A stretch of 64,000 nucleotides of DNA from JANQIO01 sp965229625 (GTDB lineage Bacteria; Pseudomonadota; Gammaproteobacteria; Pseudomonadales; Halieaceae), in assembly GCA_965229625.1 (NCBI GenBank), contig CBDDJJ010000001.1, forward strand, positions 62,001 to 126,000, given 5' to 3'. Position 1 is the stretch's first letter, and the number at the start of each line of letters is the position of its first letter. Below, piece after piece: positions 1 through 8,245 of this stretch. Both the position numbers and the translations under genes were made by a program. Under the pieces are notes generated by a model, which had not been told where the DNA came from, did no database searches, and worked only from the letters and a program-made list of their open reading frames with translations.

Positions 1-297
1 ATCGCCCCCTACAGCGTGGCAACACCCATGGTCGCCGACGCCTACCTCAATGATCACACCGACGTGAAAGGGACCCACAAGATGCTGGCGGACGAGTCGC
101 CACTGAAAGGGCGACCGGGCCTCGCCGAGGACGTGGCCAATGCGGCCCTGTGGCTGGCCAGCGATGAATCCGGTTATACCAGCGGCCATACACTGACCGT
201 GGACGCCGGAGTCACCACCGGTGCCATGCCGGGTGCCCCGCGCTTTGCCGAATACCGGCCGTTGGTGCGCGAAGCCGGCAGGTCCGGCATGGATTGA
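1..297 (+). CDS. SDR family oxidoreductase, C-terminal part
   Basis: This is the C-terminal 98 codons of a short-chain dehydrogenase/reductase; its start lies before the window. Reading from base 1 gives IAPYSVATPMV, the usual SDR stretch just after the active-site helix (PGxVxTxM). It then runs through the helix with 'GRPGLAEDVANAALWLAS' and the closing 'SGHTLTVDAG'. The Rossmann glycines and Tyr-Lys pair are upstream and cannot be checked. A SnoaL-like gene follows 15 bases after the stop, so the two are probably cotranscribed. SDRs oxidise alcohols or reduce ketones with NAD(P); the substrate cannot be read here. Confidence 0.85.
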   Translation: MAPYSVATPMVADAYLNDHTDVKGTHKMLADESPLKGRPGLAEDVANAALWLASDESGYTSGHTLTVDAGVTTGAMPGAPRFAEYRPLVREAGRSGMD

Positions 298-312
298 CGC
301 GGGAGGCGGGGC

Positions 313-759
313 ATGGACAAGACTGAAGCTGAGCGCGCCATCCAGCGCCTGATGAATGACTATTGCTACCTGATCGATGGCGGGGACATCGCCGGCTTTG
401 CCGAGCTTTTCGCGCACGGAAGCTGGGCAGTGGTCGGTGAACCCGCGGGTCCCGCCGTGGGTGAAGCCGAGGTGGCCGAGCGGTTACAGGGGGTCATCCT
501 CTACGACGATGGCGTGCCGCGCACCAAGCACTGTATGAGCAATCTTGAAATCACTGTGGAAAGCGAGACCAGGGCCACCGCTCGTTCCTACATTACCGTC
601 ATGCAGGCGGTGCCGCCCACGCTACCACTACAGGCAATCTTCGTTGGCCGCTACGACGACCTGTTCGAATGTGTCGACGGCGCCTGGCGTTTCGTATCGC
701 GCAACATTCATGGCGACCTGGTAGGGGAGTTACGCTTCCATCGCTCTGATATGGCCTGA
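313..759 (+). CDS. SnoaL-like (NTF2-fold) protein
   Basis: A 148-residue protein of the NTF2/SnoaL superfamily, a cone-shaped fold used by small cyclases, isomerases, dehydratases and binding proteins. The SnoaL_4 pattern is visible: a helical N-terminus with YLIDGGD and AELF (about residues 20-35), then the ending 'RYDDLFE...DGAWRFVSR' near residues 115-135. A GGGAGG ribosome site sits before the ATG. It follows an SDR by 15 bases, and a second SnoaL-like gene at 11650 also follows an SDR, so SDR plus SnoaL is a repeated pairing here. The reaction is unknown. Confidence 0.75.
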   Translation: MDKTEAERAIQRLMNDYCYLIDGGDIAGFAELFAHGSWAVVGEPAGPAVGEAEVAERLQGVILYDDGVPRTKHCMSNLEITVESETRATARSYITVMQAVPPTLPLQAIFVGRYDDLFECVDGAWRFVSRNIHGDLVGELRFHRSDMA

Positions 760-831
760 GCCTCAGGCGCTATAGCCGCCGTCGATGCCAATGCGCCTGC
801 TTATGTTGCGGTTGCTCCAGGGCCGGAAAAG

Positions 832-858
832 CACACGGCGCCCTCCGGCGCCGTGCTG
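832..858 (-). terminator. Hairpin terminator between convergent genes
   Basis: A 9-bp GC-rich stem (CACGGCGCC pairing with GGCGCCGTG, 4-base loop) lies between the SnoaL-like gene and the 3' end of the minus-strand monooxygenase. Read on the minus strand it is followed shortly by GCTTTTC, a short U run, so it can end the monooxygenase transcript. On the plus strand it leads into CTGTTAT. Confidence 0.6.
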
Positions 859-881
859 TTATACCGCCGTGAAGCCCTGGC

Positions 882-2510
882 TCAGCCGGCGAGTTTTTCG
901 AACTCAAGCTCCGGGAAATCGTCGTTCACAGACTCACGCAGCCGGTCGTAGTAGACATTGGCACCGCCGAAGTAGATCAACACGCGAGGTGCATGCTTCT
1001 CGATGTTGGCCCCCATCATCCAGGAATGCACCGTGTCGCCTACGTTCATCAGGGTCTGGCGGTGCACGTCAGCGACGTGGGCTGTCCACTCGTCCTCGGC
1101 ATCCTGCCTGGCCTCGAACACGTCGTAGCCTTCGCTCTCCATCTTCTTGATGCAGTCAGTGACGTACATGACATTCTGCTCGATGGAGGTCGGCAGGTTG
1201 GCGAAGGGCGCCTGGGGGCCAGTGATCATGAACAGGTTGGGGAAGTCAGCGACGGCCACACCCATCAGCGAGTTGGAGGTCTGGTCCCACTTCTCCGCCA
1301 GGCTCTGGCCGCTCTTACCGCGAATCGGGAAAGCCTCCAGCGCGCCGGTGTAGGCACGGAAACCCGTAGACAACACGATAATATCGAACTCGTATTCATT
1401 GTCGCTGGTGCGGATGCCGGTCTCGGTGATCTCAACGATCGGTTCCTTGTTCTTGATGTCCACCAGGTGCACGTTGTCGCGGCTGTAGGCTTCGAGGTAG
1501 CCGTGGTCCAGCGGCGGGCGCTTGGCGAACAGCGGGTAGTCGCCCAGCTTGGGCACCAGGATGTCGGCAATTTCCGGGTCTTCGATACGCTCGCGCATCT
1601 TGTCGATGATGAATTGGGACGCCATGTCGTTGGCCTCCTGGCTGGCGAGCAGGTCGTCGAATGTCTCGAACACCCAGCGGAAACTGCCTTTCCAGTGTTC
1701 TTCGAAGACGCGCTGGACTTCATCCGGCGGCGTGTCCACCGCATTGCGACCCACCGGGCTGTCGAAGGCCATGCCGAACACGTGATTGCGGCATTTGGCA
1801 ACGATGTCGTCGTAGTGCTCCTTGATCTCCTTCTCCCACTCCGGCGTCATCGGCTTCTGCATGGCGGGCAGGATGAAGTTAGGGGTACGGTGGAACACTG
1901 TGACGCTGCCGGCGGTTTCGGCCATCACCGGTACCATCTGCACCGTGGTGGCACCGGCACCGATGATGCCGACCCGCTTGCCGCTGTAGTCAAGGTCTTC
2001 GGGCCAGCGGCATGAGTGGAACAGCGGGCCCTTGAAGCGGTCCATGCCTTCGATCCTGGGAATCACGGGCTCGGAAATCATACCCATGCCGCTGACGAAG
2101 TATTTGCAGGTGAACTCCTCACCAGCGGCGGTTTTCAGCAACCAGTGCCCGCTGTCCTGCTGGTAGTCGGCGGTGACGATCTCGGTGTTGAGCTGGATGT
2201 GCGGCCACATGTCGCACTTGTCGGCGACGAAGTGCATGTAGTCCAGCACTTCTTCCCAGCCGGGGTAGCGCTTTTTCCAGTGGTACTCCTGCAGCAGTTC
2301 CCTGGAGAAGGTAAGGCAGTAGTAATAACTCTCACTGTCGGTAGCGGCGCCAGGATAACGGTTCCAGGTCCAGGTGCCGCCAATGTCGGAAGCCTTGTCA
2401 AAGACCTTGACCGACAGGCCTGCATCGCGCAGGTAGTGGATCAGCGCGAGGCCGGCAAAGCCTGCGCCGATGGCGATGGCATCAAAATCGGGTTTTTGTT
2501 GAGACGTCAT
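882..2510 (-). CDS. Type I Baeyer-Villiger flavin monooxygenase
   Basis: A 542-residue FAD/NADPH monooxygenase. The FAD-binding GxGxxG is G15-A-G17-F-A-G20, followed by GGTWTWNRYPGA (44-55), the form typical of cyclohexanone-type enzymes. The Baeyer-Villiger fingerprint FxGxxxHxxxWP is complete: F159, G161, H165, W169, P170. The NADPH motif follows at G184-A-G186. Family members insert oxygen next to a ketone carbonyl, giving an ester or lactone. It is transcribed in the same direction as the acyl-CoA dehydrogenase 145 bases upstream, but the gap holds a palindrome at 2606, so it may have its own promoter. Length is normal for the family. The substrate is unknown; neighbours suggest a cyclic or terpenoid-like ketone. 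Confidence 0.9.
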   Translation of the reverse strand: MTSQQKPDFDAIAIGAGFAGLALIHYLRDAGLSVKVFDKASDIGGTWTWNRYPGAATDSESYYYCLTFSRELLQEYHWKKRYPGWEEVLDYMHFVADKCDMWPHIQLNTEIVTADYQQDSGHWLLKTAAGEEFTCKYFVSGMGMISEPVIPRIEGMDRFKGPLFHSCRWPEDLDYSGKRVGIIGAGATTVQMVPVMAETAGSVTVFHRTPNFILPAMQKPMTPEWEKEIKEHYDDIVAKCRNHVFGMAFDSPVGRNAVDTPPDEVQRVFEEHWKGSFRWVFETFDDLLASQEANDMASQFIIDKMRERIEDPEIADILVPKLGDYPLFAKRPPLDHGYLEAYSRDNVHLVDIKNKEPIVEITETGIRTSDNEYEFDIIVLSTGFRAYTGALEAFPIRGKSGQSLAEKWDQTSNSLMGVAVADFPNLFMITGPQAPFANLPTSIEQNVMYVTDCIKKMESEGYDVFEARQDAEDEWTAHVADVHRQTLMNVGDTVHSWMMGANIEKHAPRVLIYFGGANVYYDRLRESVNDDFPELEFEKLAG

Positions 2511-2605
2511 TATCGCTCTCCCATCTTATATTTATGTGCCCGGGCGGCGCCTGTTTATCTGTTCAGGCAGTGCCCTGGGCGAAGTGTCATTGCGGGCGAC
2601 TAAAC

Positions 2606-2620
2606 TTAAATTTAATTCAA
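2606..2620. promoter_or_regulatory. Palindromic operator upstream of monooxygenase
   Basis: TTAAATTTAATTCAA, one mismatch from the palindrome at 10780 and a sibling of the one at 17523. It sits about 95 bases upstream of the monooxygenase ATG, in the gap after the acyl-CoA dehydrogenase. Likely binding site of the TetR protein encoded at 10078; inferred from sequence identity and position only. Confidence 0.55.
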
Positions 2621-2655
2621 AAAAATGCCGAGCGCCAGTACCGCGCTATCCGTTC

Positions 2656-3948
2656 TTAATCGAGAAAGTGTCCGTACTTGGCCATCGCCGCCTTACGCTG
2701 GGTTGGCGTGTGGTAGGTCGGGAACAGGCCGGGTGCCGCTTCGTAGTCGCGCAATACGGTGCGCGCCACGGTCACTTTGTGGACTTCGGTGGGTCCGTCC
2801 ACCATGCCCAGTTCCGGGATGTTGGCCCACATATTCATCAGCGGTACCTCGTCTGAAACGCCGAGGCTCCCATGCACCTGCATGGCGCGATAAATCACTT
2901 CCTGCAGCACTTTGGGCGTCGCGGCCTTGATGGCGGCGATCTCCTTGCGCACCTCGCGGTTGTATTCCTTGTACTTGTCGATCAGCCAGGCGGTGTAGAG
3001 CACGTGCAGGCGGTACTGGAGAATCTGGGTATAGGTGTCGGCGATCTTGTCCTGGGTCATCTGCTTGTTGGCCAGCAGTTCGCCTTTGGTGGTGCGACTC
3101 TGGACGCGCTCGCACATCATGTCCATGGCTTTTTTGCACACGGCCACGCTGCGCATCGCGTGGTGCACTCGACCGCCGCCCAGGCGGGTCTGTGCCACCA
3201 GGAAGCCCTTGCCTTCTTCACCCAACAGGTGGTCGTGGGGCACCCGGCAGTTGGTGAAACGGATATAGCCGTGGACACCATCGCCTTGTTCCACGTAGGG
3301 GCCGACGGCGGTGTTGCGCATGATGTCCATTCCCGGTGTGTCCTTCTCCACCAGGATGATGGAGGCACCCTCGTGAATGGGAACGTCTGGGTTGGTGACC
3401 ACCATGACCAGCAGAAACTCGGAGAAGCGGGCGTGGGAAGCGAACCACTTTTCGCCGTTGATTACCCACTCGTCGCCGTCCCGTGTGGCGACGCATTTGA
3501 ATTCACCCGGGTCGGAACCGGCCTGCGGCTCGGTCATCGAGTAGCAGGAGGCGATCCTGCCATCCAGCAGGGGCTGCAGGTATTTCGCTTTCTGTTCGGG
3601 GGTGCCGAAGTGAGCCAGGATTTCGGCGTTGCCGGAGTCAGGCGCCTGGCAACCGAATACACTCGGCCCGAAGCGGCTGCGGCCGAGGATTTCATTCATC
3701 AGGCCCAGCTTGACCTGGCCGTAGCCTTCACCCCCCAGCTCCGGGCCGATGTGGCACGCCCAGAGGCGTTTTGCCTTGACGATTTCCTTCAGCGGCGCCA
3801 TCGCTTTGGCGGCGGGGGAGTTGGGGTCCCAGGGATCGCCCGGCCCGCGGAATACCAGGTCGAGGGGCTCGATCTCTTCGCGGGTGAATGTTTCGATCCA
3901 GTCCAGCTGCTGCTGGAACTCGCTGTCAGTTTCGAAGCTCCAACTCAC
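2656..3948 (-). CDS. Acyl-CoA dehydrogenase, ACAD10/11-like
   Basis: A 430-residue FAD acyl-CoA dehydrogenase with a GTG start preceded by GAGGGA. Visible motifs are MTEPQAGSD (138-146), WVINGEKWFAS (161-171) and near the end VDGPTEVHKVTVAR (about 383-396). In classical enzymes the catalytic Glu lies in YEGT; here the position is D384 in VDGPT, the form I associate with the ACAD10/11 branch. Enzymes of that branch act with an APH-type kinase on 4-hydroxyacyl-CoA: the hydroxyl is phosphorylated and the phosphate eliminated. An APH-type kinase lies at 4922 across a shared divergent promoter, which supports this reading. An ordinary acyl-CoA dehydrogenase role is the alternative. Confidence 0.88.
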   Translation of the reverse strand: MSWSFETDSEFQQQLDWIETFTREEIEPLDLVFRGPGDPWDPNSPAAKAMAPLKEIVKAKRLWACHIGPELGGEGYGQVKLGLMNEILGRSRFGPSVFGCQAPDSGNAEILAHFGTPEQKAKYLQPLLDGRIASCYSMTEPQAGSDPGEFKCVATRDGDEWVINGEKWFASHARFSEFLLVMVVTNPDVPIHEGASIILVEKDTPGMDIMRNTAVGPYVEQGDGVHGYIRFTNCRVPHDHLLGEEGKGFLVAQTRLGGGRVHHAMRSVAVCKKAMDMMCERVQSRTTKGELLANKQMTQDKIADTYTQILQYRLHVLYTAWLIDKYKEYNREVRKEIAAIKAATPKVLQEVIYRAMQVHGSLGVSDEVPLMNMWANIPELGMVDGPTEVHKVTVARTVLRDYEAAPGLFPTYHTPTQRKAAMAKYGHFLD

Positions 3949-4083
3949 TCTTTTTCCCTCGCGATTTTCGCCTGTTGTTGTAAAGTCTGGGCGCCTGCGG
4001 GTTCGCGCCGTGGCTTCCCGTTGCTGTGCAATGCCTGTGCAATAAAGCCAGCTAAGCCTGTAAGCTTGACTTGAGCCGGCGCC

Positions 4084-4121
4084 AGTATAAACTTGCTAGA
4101 CACAAACAAGCAAGTTATAAC
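4084..4121. promoter_or_regulatory. Divergent promoters overlapped by one inverted repeat
   Basis: Arms AACTTGCT (4090-4097) and AGCAAGTT (4109-4116) are perfect complements around an 11-base spacer. Plus-strand promoter elements are TTGCTA (4093-4098), 17 bases, TATAAC (4116-4121), driving the SDR operon. On the minus strand are TTGCTT (complement of 4108-4113), 18 bases, TATACT (complement of 4084-4089), driving the acyl-CoA dehydrogenase. One bound dimer would block both promoters. The TetR gene at 7599 inside the plus operon is the likely regulator (inference). Confidence 0.6.
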
Positions 4122-4165
4122 AATCCTCCTCAGCTTCAGAGACCCGAAGAGACGCACACAGAGTC

Positions 4166-4897
4166 ATGTCTGACACCCGAGTATGGCTGATTACCGGCGC
4201 CTCGCGCGGCATTGGCCTGGCACTGGCCCAGCAGGTGATCGCCGACGGCGACCGTGCCGCTATCCTGGCGCGCGGTGATGCAGTTCACAGCCTTGCCGAG
4301 CAGCTCGGTGAAAACTGCCTGGCCTGCCAGGCCGACGTCAGCGATGCTGCGGCCGTAGCGGCCGCCATCGAGCAGGTCATCGGGCGCTGGGGCAGGCTCG
4401 ACGTTTTGGTCAACAATGCCGGTCTGCACCGTGGCGGCCGTGTCGGCAAACTGCCGCTGGACGATTGGCAGGCAGTATTGGATACCAACCTGTCCGGGGC
4501 GCTCAATGTCATTCGCAGCGCTGACCCCCACCTGGAAGCGGGTGCCGCCATCATCAATATCGGCGCTGTGGTTGGCTTGCGGGGCTTCCCGGGTGACTCG
4601 GCCTATGCCGCTTCCAAAGCCGGGTTGGCTGGCCTGACCCGCTCGCTCGCCATTGAGTACGCGCGCCGGGATATCTGCGTAAACCTGGTCATCCCCGGTC
4701 TCGTTCTCACCGAGATGACTGGCGCGTTGTCTGAGAAGGCGCTGGAATCCATGCGCAACATCATTCCCCTGTCCCGCTACGGGGACCCGGGCGAAATCGC
4801 TGACGTGATTCGCTCGGTGAGCCGATCACGCTATATGACCGGCGCATTTATTCCTGTGGATGGCGGCCTGATGAGCAGCTTCGGAGTGCCTGCCTGA
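4166..4897 (+). CDS. SDR family oxidoreductase with atypical active site
   Basis: A 243-residue classical SDR, first gene of the plus operon. The cofactor motif TGASRGIG is at 10-17, NNAG at 83-86 and the catalytic pair Y147/K151 in YAASK. The catalytic Ser expected 13 residues before the Tyr is missing: the usual ISS reads I132-G133-A134. The C-terminus has the normal 'VDGGLMSSFG' type ending. Family members interconvert alcohols and ketones with NAD(P); loss of the Ser may lower or change activity. From context it could feed a ketone to the Baeyer-Villiger enzyme, but another role is possible. Confidence 0.85.
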   Translation: MSDTRVWLITGASRGIGLALAQQVIADGDRAAILARGDAVHSLAEQLGENCLACQADVSDAAAVAAAIEQVIGRWGRLDVLVNNAGLHRGGRVGKLPLDDWQAVLDTNLSGALNVIRSADPHLEAGAAIINIGAVVGLRGFPGDSAYAASKAGLAGLTRSLAIEYARRDICVNLVIPGLVLTEMTGALSEKALESMRNIIPLSRYGDPGEIADVIRSVSRSRYMTGAFIPVDGGLMSSFGVPA

Positions 4898-4921
4898 CAT
4901 GGGCAGGCGGGGGAACCGGCG

Positions 4922-5938
4922 ATGAGTCTCCAGCAACCGGCCCTGGCTGAGTGGATTGCGACGAATGTCGGTCTGAAGGGCGTTCGAATCGAACGCGAAC
5001 TCAGTGGCGGCAATGCCAACCTCACGCTGCAGCTGGCGACTGATGGCGGCCCGGTAGTGCTGCGTACCCCGCCGGAAAGTGCTATTTCGCCCAAAGCCCA
5101 TCGCGGAATCGAACGCGAATCCAGAATCCTGCAAGCGCTGCAGGGCAGGGCACGGGTGCCCGAAGTGCTGGCCTGGTGTGATGACACGGCAGTAATTGGC
5201 CGGCCGTTCCTGTTGGTGTCGCATGTGGACGGCGTGTCGATTACCGACGAACTGCCCGCCGATTACCCGGATAGCGCCGATAGCGTTAACAGGCTGGGTG
5301 AACAACTGGTTGATGAGCTGGCCACTATTCACCAGGTGCCCTGGCAGCAAGCCGGGCTGGCTGACTTTGGCAACCCTGAAAATTTCCTGGCCAGGCAGAT
5401 CACGCGCTGGCGAGAGATTCGCGCCCAGGCCACGGTGCGCGACCTACCGCTGATGGGCAGCCTGGGGCAATGGCTGGCGGACAATGAGCCGACACCTGTT
5501 GCGCCGGCAGTCGTGCACGGTGATTACCACCTCGACAACACGTTGTGTCGACGCGAGGTGCCGGAACTGGCCGCGGTGATCGATTGGGAGCTGGCCACCA
5601 TAGGAGACCCGTTGACCGACCTCGGCCTGCTGTTGATGTTCTGGGGGCCACGAAAACTATCCCCACCGGGATTCCCCCATGTGCAGGCGGTTACCCGGCG
5701 CGACGGTGTGCTGAGCCGGCGTCAGCTCGCCGAACGCTGGTCGGCGGCGACCGGATATTCGCTGGCCGACATCGACTACTATTTCTGCTTTGCGTTCTGG
5801 CGGCTCGCGGCCATCGTCGAGGGGGCCTACCAGCTGTATGTAGAGGGCAAAGTGGACTCGGATTATGCGCGTGGCCTGGAACAGACGGTGCCGGCCCTGC
5901 TGGCAGAGGCCGAAGCTGCCGCCCTGGGAGACTGGTGA
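4922..5938 (+). CDS. APH-type kinase, ACAD10/11 N-domain / LvaA-like
   Basis: A 338-residue aminoglycoside-phosphotransferase-fold kinase. The catalytic loop is H199-G-D201-Y-H-L-D-N206 and the metal site is IDWE with D221, followed by LATIGDPLTDLG. This version is typical of the kinase half of ACAD10/11 and of LvaA, which phosphorylates the hydroxyl of 4-hydroxyacyl-CoA so that a partner dehydrogenase can remove it. It lies between the SDR and an acyl-CoA ligase (stop one base before the ligase ATG), with an ACAD11-like dehydrogenase in the divergent transcript, matching that scheme. No LvaB-like small partner is visible. An antibiotic-kinase role is unlikely in this context. Confidence 0.82.
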   Translation: MSLQQPALAEWIATNVGLKGVRIERELSGGNANLTLQLATDGGPVVLRTPPESAISPKAHRGIERESRILQALQGRARVPEVLAWCDDTAVIGRPFLLVSHVDGVSITDELPADYPDSADSVNRLGEQLVDELATIHQVPWQQAGLADFGNPENFLARQITRWREIRAQATVRDLPLMGSLGQWLADNEPTPVAPAVVHGDYHLDNTLCRREVPELAAVIDWELATIGDPLTDLGLLLMFWGPRKLSPPGFPHVQAVTRRDGVLSRRQLAERWSAATGYSLADIDYYFCFAFWRLAAIVEGAYQLYVEGKVDSDYARGLEQTVPALLAEAEAAALGDW

Positions 5939-5939
5939 A

Positions 5940-7565
5940 ATGACGCCGATGAACGCGACGATGATGCACCTGCCCATGAGCGTGCAATTGATCATGGGGC
6001 ACGGTGCCAGTGTGTTCCCGGACAGCCGCGTGGGTACTTTCGACGGTGAGTCGGTGCATTGGGTGAGCTACGCGAACATTGCGGCCAATGCCCATCGGCT
6101 GGCGGCGGCGCTGGCCGGCCTTGGTGTCGGTGCCGGCGACCGCGTCGGCACTTTCAGCTGGAACAATAGCGCCCACATGGAAGCCTACCTCGCTATTCCC
6201 TCTATGGGCGCGATCATGCACACGGTCAACATCCGCCTGTCACCAGAGCAGGTAGCCTACGTGATCAACCACGCGGAAGACCGGGTGCTGATTCTCGACG
6301 CCAGCCTGCTGGCGCTATTCACACCGGTGTTGCCGCTGCTGCAGACGGTAGAACATATCTTGCTCGTCGGTGGCGAGGCCGAGGAACTGGGCGGGATTGC
6401 CGCCGGCAACTACGAAGCCGCGTTGGCGCGGTGCGACGCGGCCTTTGACTGGCCCGAGCTGGATGAAACCAGCGCCGCCGCGGTGTGTTACACCAGCGGC
6501 ACCACGGGCAATCCGAAGGGGGTCGTTTACAGTCATCGCACTACCTATGTTCACTCCATGGCGTCGCGGGCGGTGGATACCTTCGGTATCAACGAGCGCG
6601 ACCGCATTCTGTTGCTGCCGCCGATGTTTCACGCCAACTCATGGGGCCTGCCCTACAGCGGCTGGTTGAGCGGCAGCGATTTCATCCTGCCAGGTCCGCA
6701 CCTGCAGTTTGAGGGTATCGAGCGCATGATTCGCGACGAGAGGCCGACCTTTACCGCCATGGTGCCGACCATTCTCGGCGACCTGCTGCGGGCCTCGCGC
6801 GAGAGCGACCTGGATATGGGCAGCTTCCGCATGCTGGTCTGCGGTGGCTCAGCGGTACCCGCAGCCATGATCGATGCGGCCCGTGAACAATGGGGCGTGC
6901 CGGTCTTGCAGGGCTGGGGCATGACAGAAACCAGCCCCATGTGTTGCCTGTCCCATCCTCCCCGTGACCCGGGCGAAACCGGCGAGACGCCCTGGCGGGT
7001 CAAGAGCGGGCGGCCGGTACCGGCCATGCAGGTGCGTGTTGTCGAAGAGCAGGGTGCGGCGCTGCCCCATGACGGTGAAACCGTGGGTGAGCTACAGTTG
7101 CGAGGGCCCTGGGTGACCGGAAGTTATCACCGTGGTGACGGCGGCGATTCCTTTACCGGCGACGGCTGGCTCAAGACCGGTGATGTCGGTCATATTGATG
7201 AGAAACACTTCGTGCAGCTTACCGACCGTACCAAGGACGTGATCAAGTCCGGCGGCGAGTGGATATCGTCGGTTGACCTGGAGAACGAACTGGTCGCCCA
7301 CCCGGATGTGGTGGAAGCGGCGGTGATCGCCGTGGAAGATGAGCGTTGGCAGGAACGTCCGCTCGCCATCGTGGTCCGAGACAGCGAAGCGTTGACAGCC
7401 GAGAGCCTGCGCACGTTTCTCGACGGCCGGGTAGCGAAATTCTGGATTCCCGAGTACTGGGTATTCACCAGCGAAATCGCGAAGACCAGCGTCGGCAAAA
7501 TCGACAAGAAATCCTTGCGTGCCACCCGCGAGTCGGGCGGGTTCAGCATTGAATGCGTGAAGTAG
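5940..7565 (+). CDS. Acyl-CoA synthetase (AMP-binding)
   Basis: A 541-residue ANL-superfamily ligase that activates a carboxylic acid to its CoA thioester with ATP. The P-loop YTSGTTGNPKGV lies near residue 184, and 'GWGMTETSP' and 'DGWLKTGD' are in place. Near the C-terminus 'KTSVGKIDKKSLR' carries the catalytic Lys. The frame is open upstream to 5865, but the ATG at 5940 immediately after the kinase stop is the likely start. As the ligase between kinase and hydrolase genes it probably makes the hydroxyacyl-CoA used by the kinase, like LvaE (inference). It resembles medium-chain and aromatic acid ligases; the substrate is not readable. Confidence 0.9.
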   Translation: MTPMNATMMHLPMSVQLIMGHGASVFPDSRVGTFDGESVHWVSYANIAANAHRLAAALAGLGVGAGDRVGTFSWNNSAHMEAYLAIPSMGAIMHTVNIRLSPEQVAYVINHAEDRVLILDASLLALFTPVLPLLQTVEHILLVGGEAEELGGIAAGNYEAALARCDAAFDWPELDETSAAAVCYTSGTTGNPKGVVYSHRTTYVHSMASRAVDTFGINERDRILLLPPMFHANSWGLPYSGWLSGSDFILPGPHLQFEGIERMIRDERPTFTAMVPTILGDLLRASRESDLDMGSFRMLVCGGSAVPAAMIDAAREQWGVPVLQGWGMTETSPMCCLSHPPRDPGETGETPWRVKSGRPVPAMQVRVVEEQGAALPHDGETVGELQLRGPWVTGSYHRGDGGDSFTGDGWLKTGDVGHIDEKHFVQLTDRTKDVIKSGGEWISSVDLENELVAHPDVVEAAVIAVEDERWQERPLAIVVRDSEALTAESLRTFLDGRVAKFWIPEYWVFTSEIAKTSVGKIDKKSLRATRESGGFSIECVK

Positions 7566-7598
7566 ACGCCCGCCTCGCAGCGGGTGAAGGGGGAGGTA

Positions 7599-8240
7599 AT
7601 GGCAGATTCAAGTGCAAAAGCTAACAAGAACGGACGCCGCACCCAGGCAGAGCGCACCGCGCTGTCCGACCAGCGAATGTTTGACGCGGCCATCCGGCTG
7701 ATCATCGATCGGGGCACCCAGAAAACAACGCTCAAGGACATCGGTGAGATGGCCGGCTACAGTCGCGGCCTGGCCAACTACCGTTTCGGATCCAAGGACG
7801 GCCTGATGCTGGAGCTGTTCGCGCGCTTCGATGAGCGCTGGAAGGATCACCTCAACAGCTACATTGGTGACAAGGAAGGCATCGCAGGCATCAAGGCCGC
7901 CGCCGATGCGCTCCGCGACTTTCTCAAGCTGGAATCCGACTACATGCGCGCCATGTACATCCTCTGGTATGAGTCGCTGGGCCACGAATCCGAAATTCGC
8001 TCCCGGCTGGCGGAACACCACCGGGTCTACCGGGAAGACGCCGCGCGCTGGGTAACCCATGCCATAGAGACCGGTGAAATCGACCCCGATGTGGACGCCG
8101 AGCAGTTCGCGGTTCAGTACTGCGCGTTTATTTTCGGCACTGTCTATCAGTGGCTGGTAGATGCCAATGCCCTGGACCTGGACGCCCTGTTTGTCGACTA
8201 CGAGGCCAATGTCGAACGCATACTCAGCAAGAGGAAGTAA
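7599..8240 (+). CDS. TetR family regulator inside the operon
   Basis: A 213-residue TetR-type repressor. The ATG at 7599 is chosen over a GTG at 7584 because GGGGGAGG lies just before it. The N-terminal helix-turn-helix reads 'LKDIGEMAGYSRGLANYRFGSKDGL' (about residues 47-71), and the rest is the all-helical ligand domain. It is embedded between the acyl-CoA ligase and the hydrolase and is read with them, so it likely autoregulates the operon. The candidate site is the inverted repeat in the divergent promoter at 4090-4116. The inducer is probably a pathway CoA ester or substrate (inference). Confidence 0.88.
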   Translation: MADSSAKANKNGRRTQAERTALSDQRMFDAAIRLIIDRGTQKTTLKDIGEMAGYSRGLANYRFGSKDGLMLELFARFDERWKDHLNSYIGDKEGIAGIKAAADALRDFLKLESDYMRAMYILWYESLGHESEIRSRLAEHHRVYREDAARWVTHAIETGEIDPDVDAEQFAVQYCAFIFGTVYQWLVDANALDLDALFVDYEANVERILSKRK

Positions 8241-8245
8241 GGCCG

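Noticed and set aside
993..2015. Long plus-strand frame opposite the monooxygenase
   Set aside because: It has no recognisable motif and runs entirely antisense to a gene with a complete Baeyer-Villiger fingerprint. It is a GC-codon shadow.
2872..4074. 400-codon plus-strand frame
   Set aside because: Antisense to the acyl-CoA dehydrogenase, His/Val-rich composition typical of a mirror frame.
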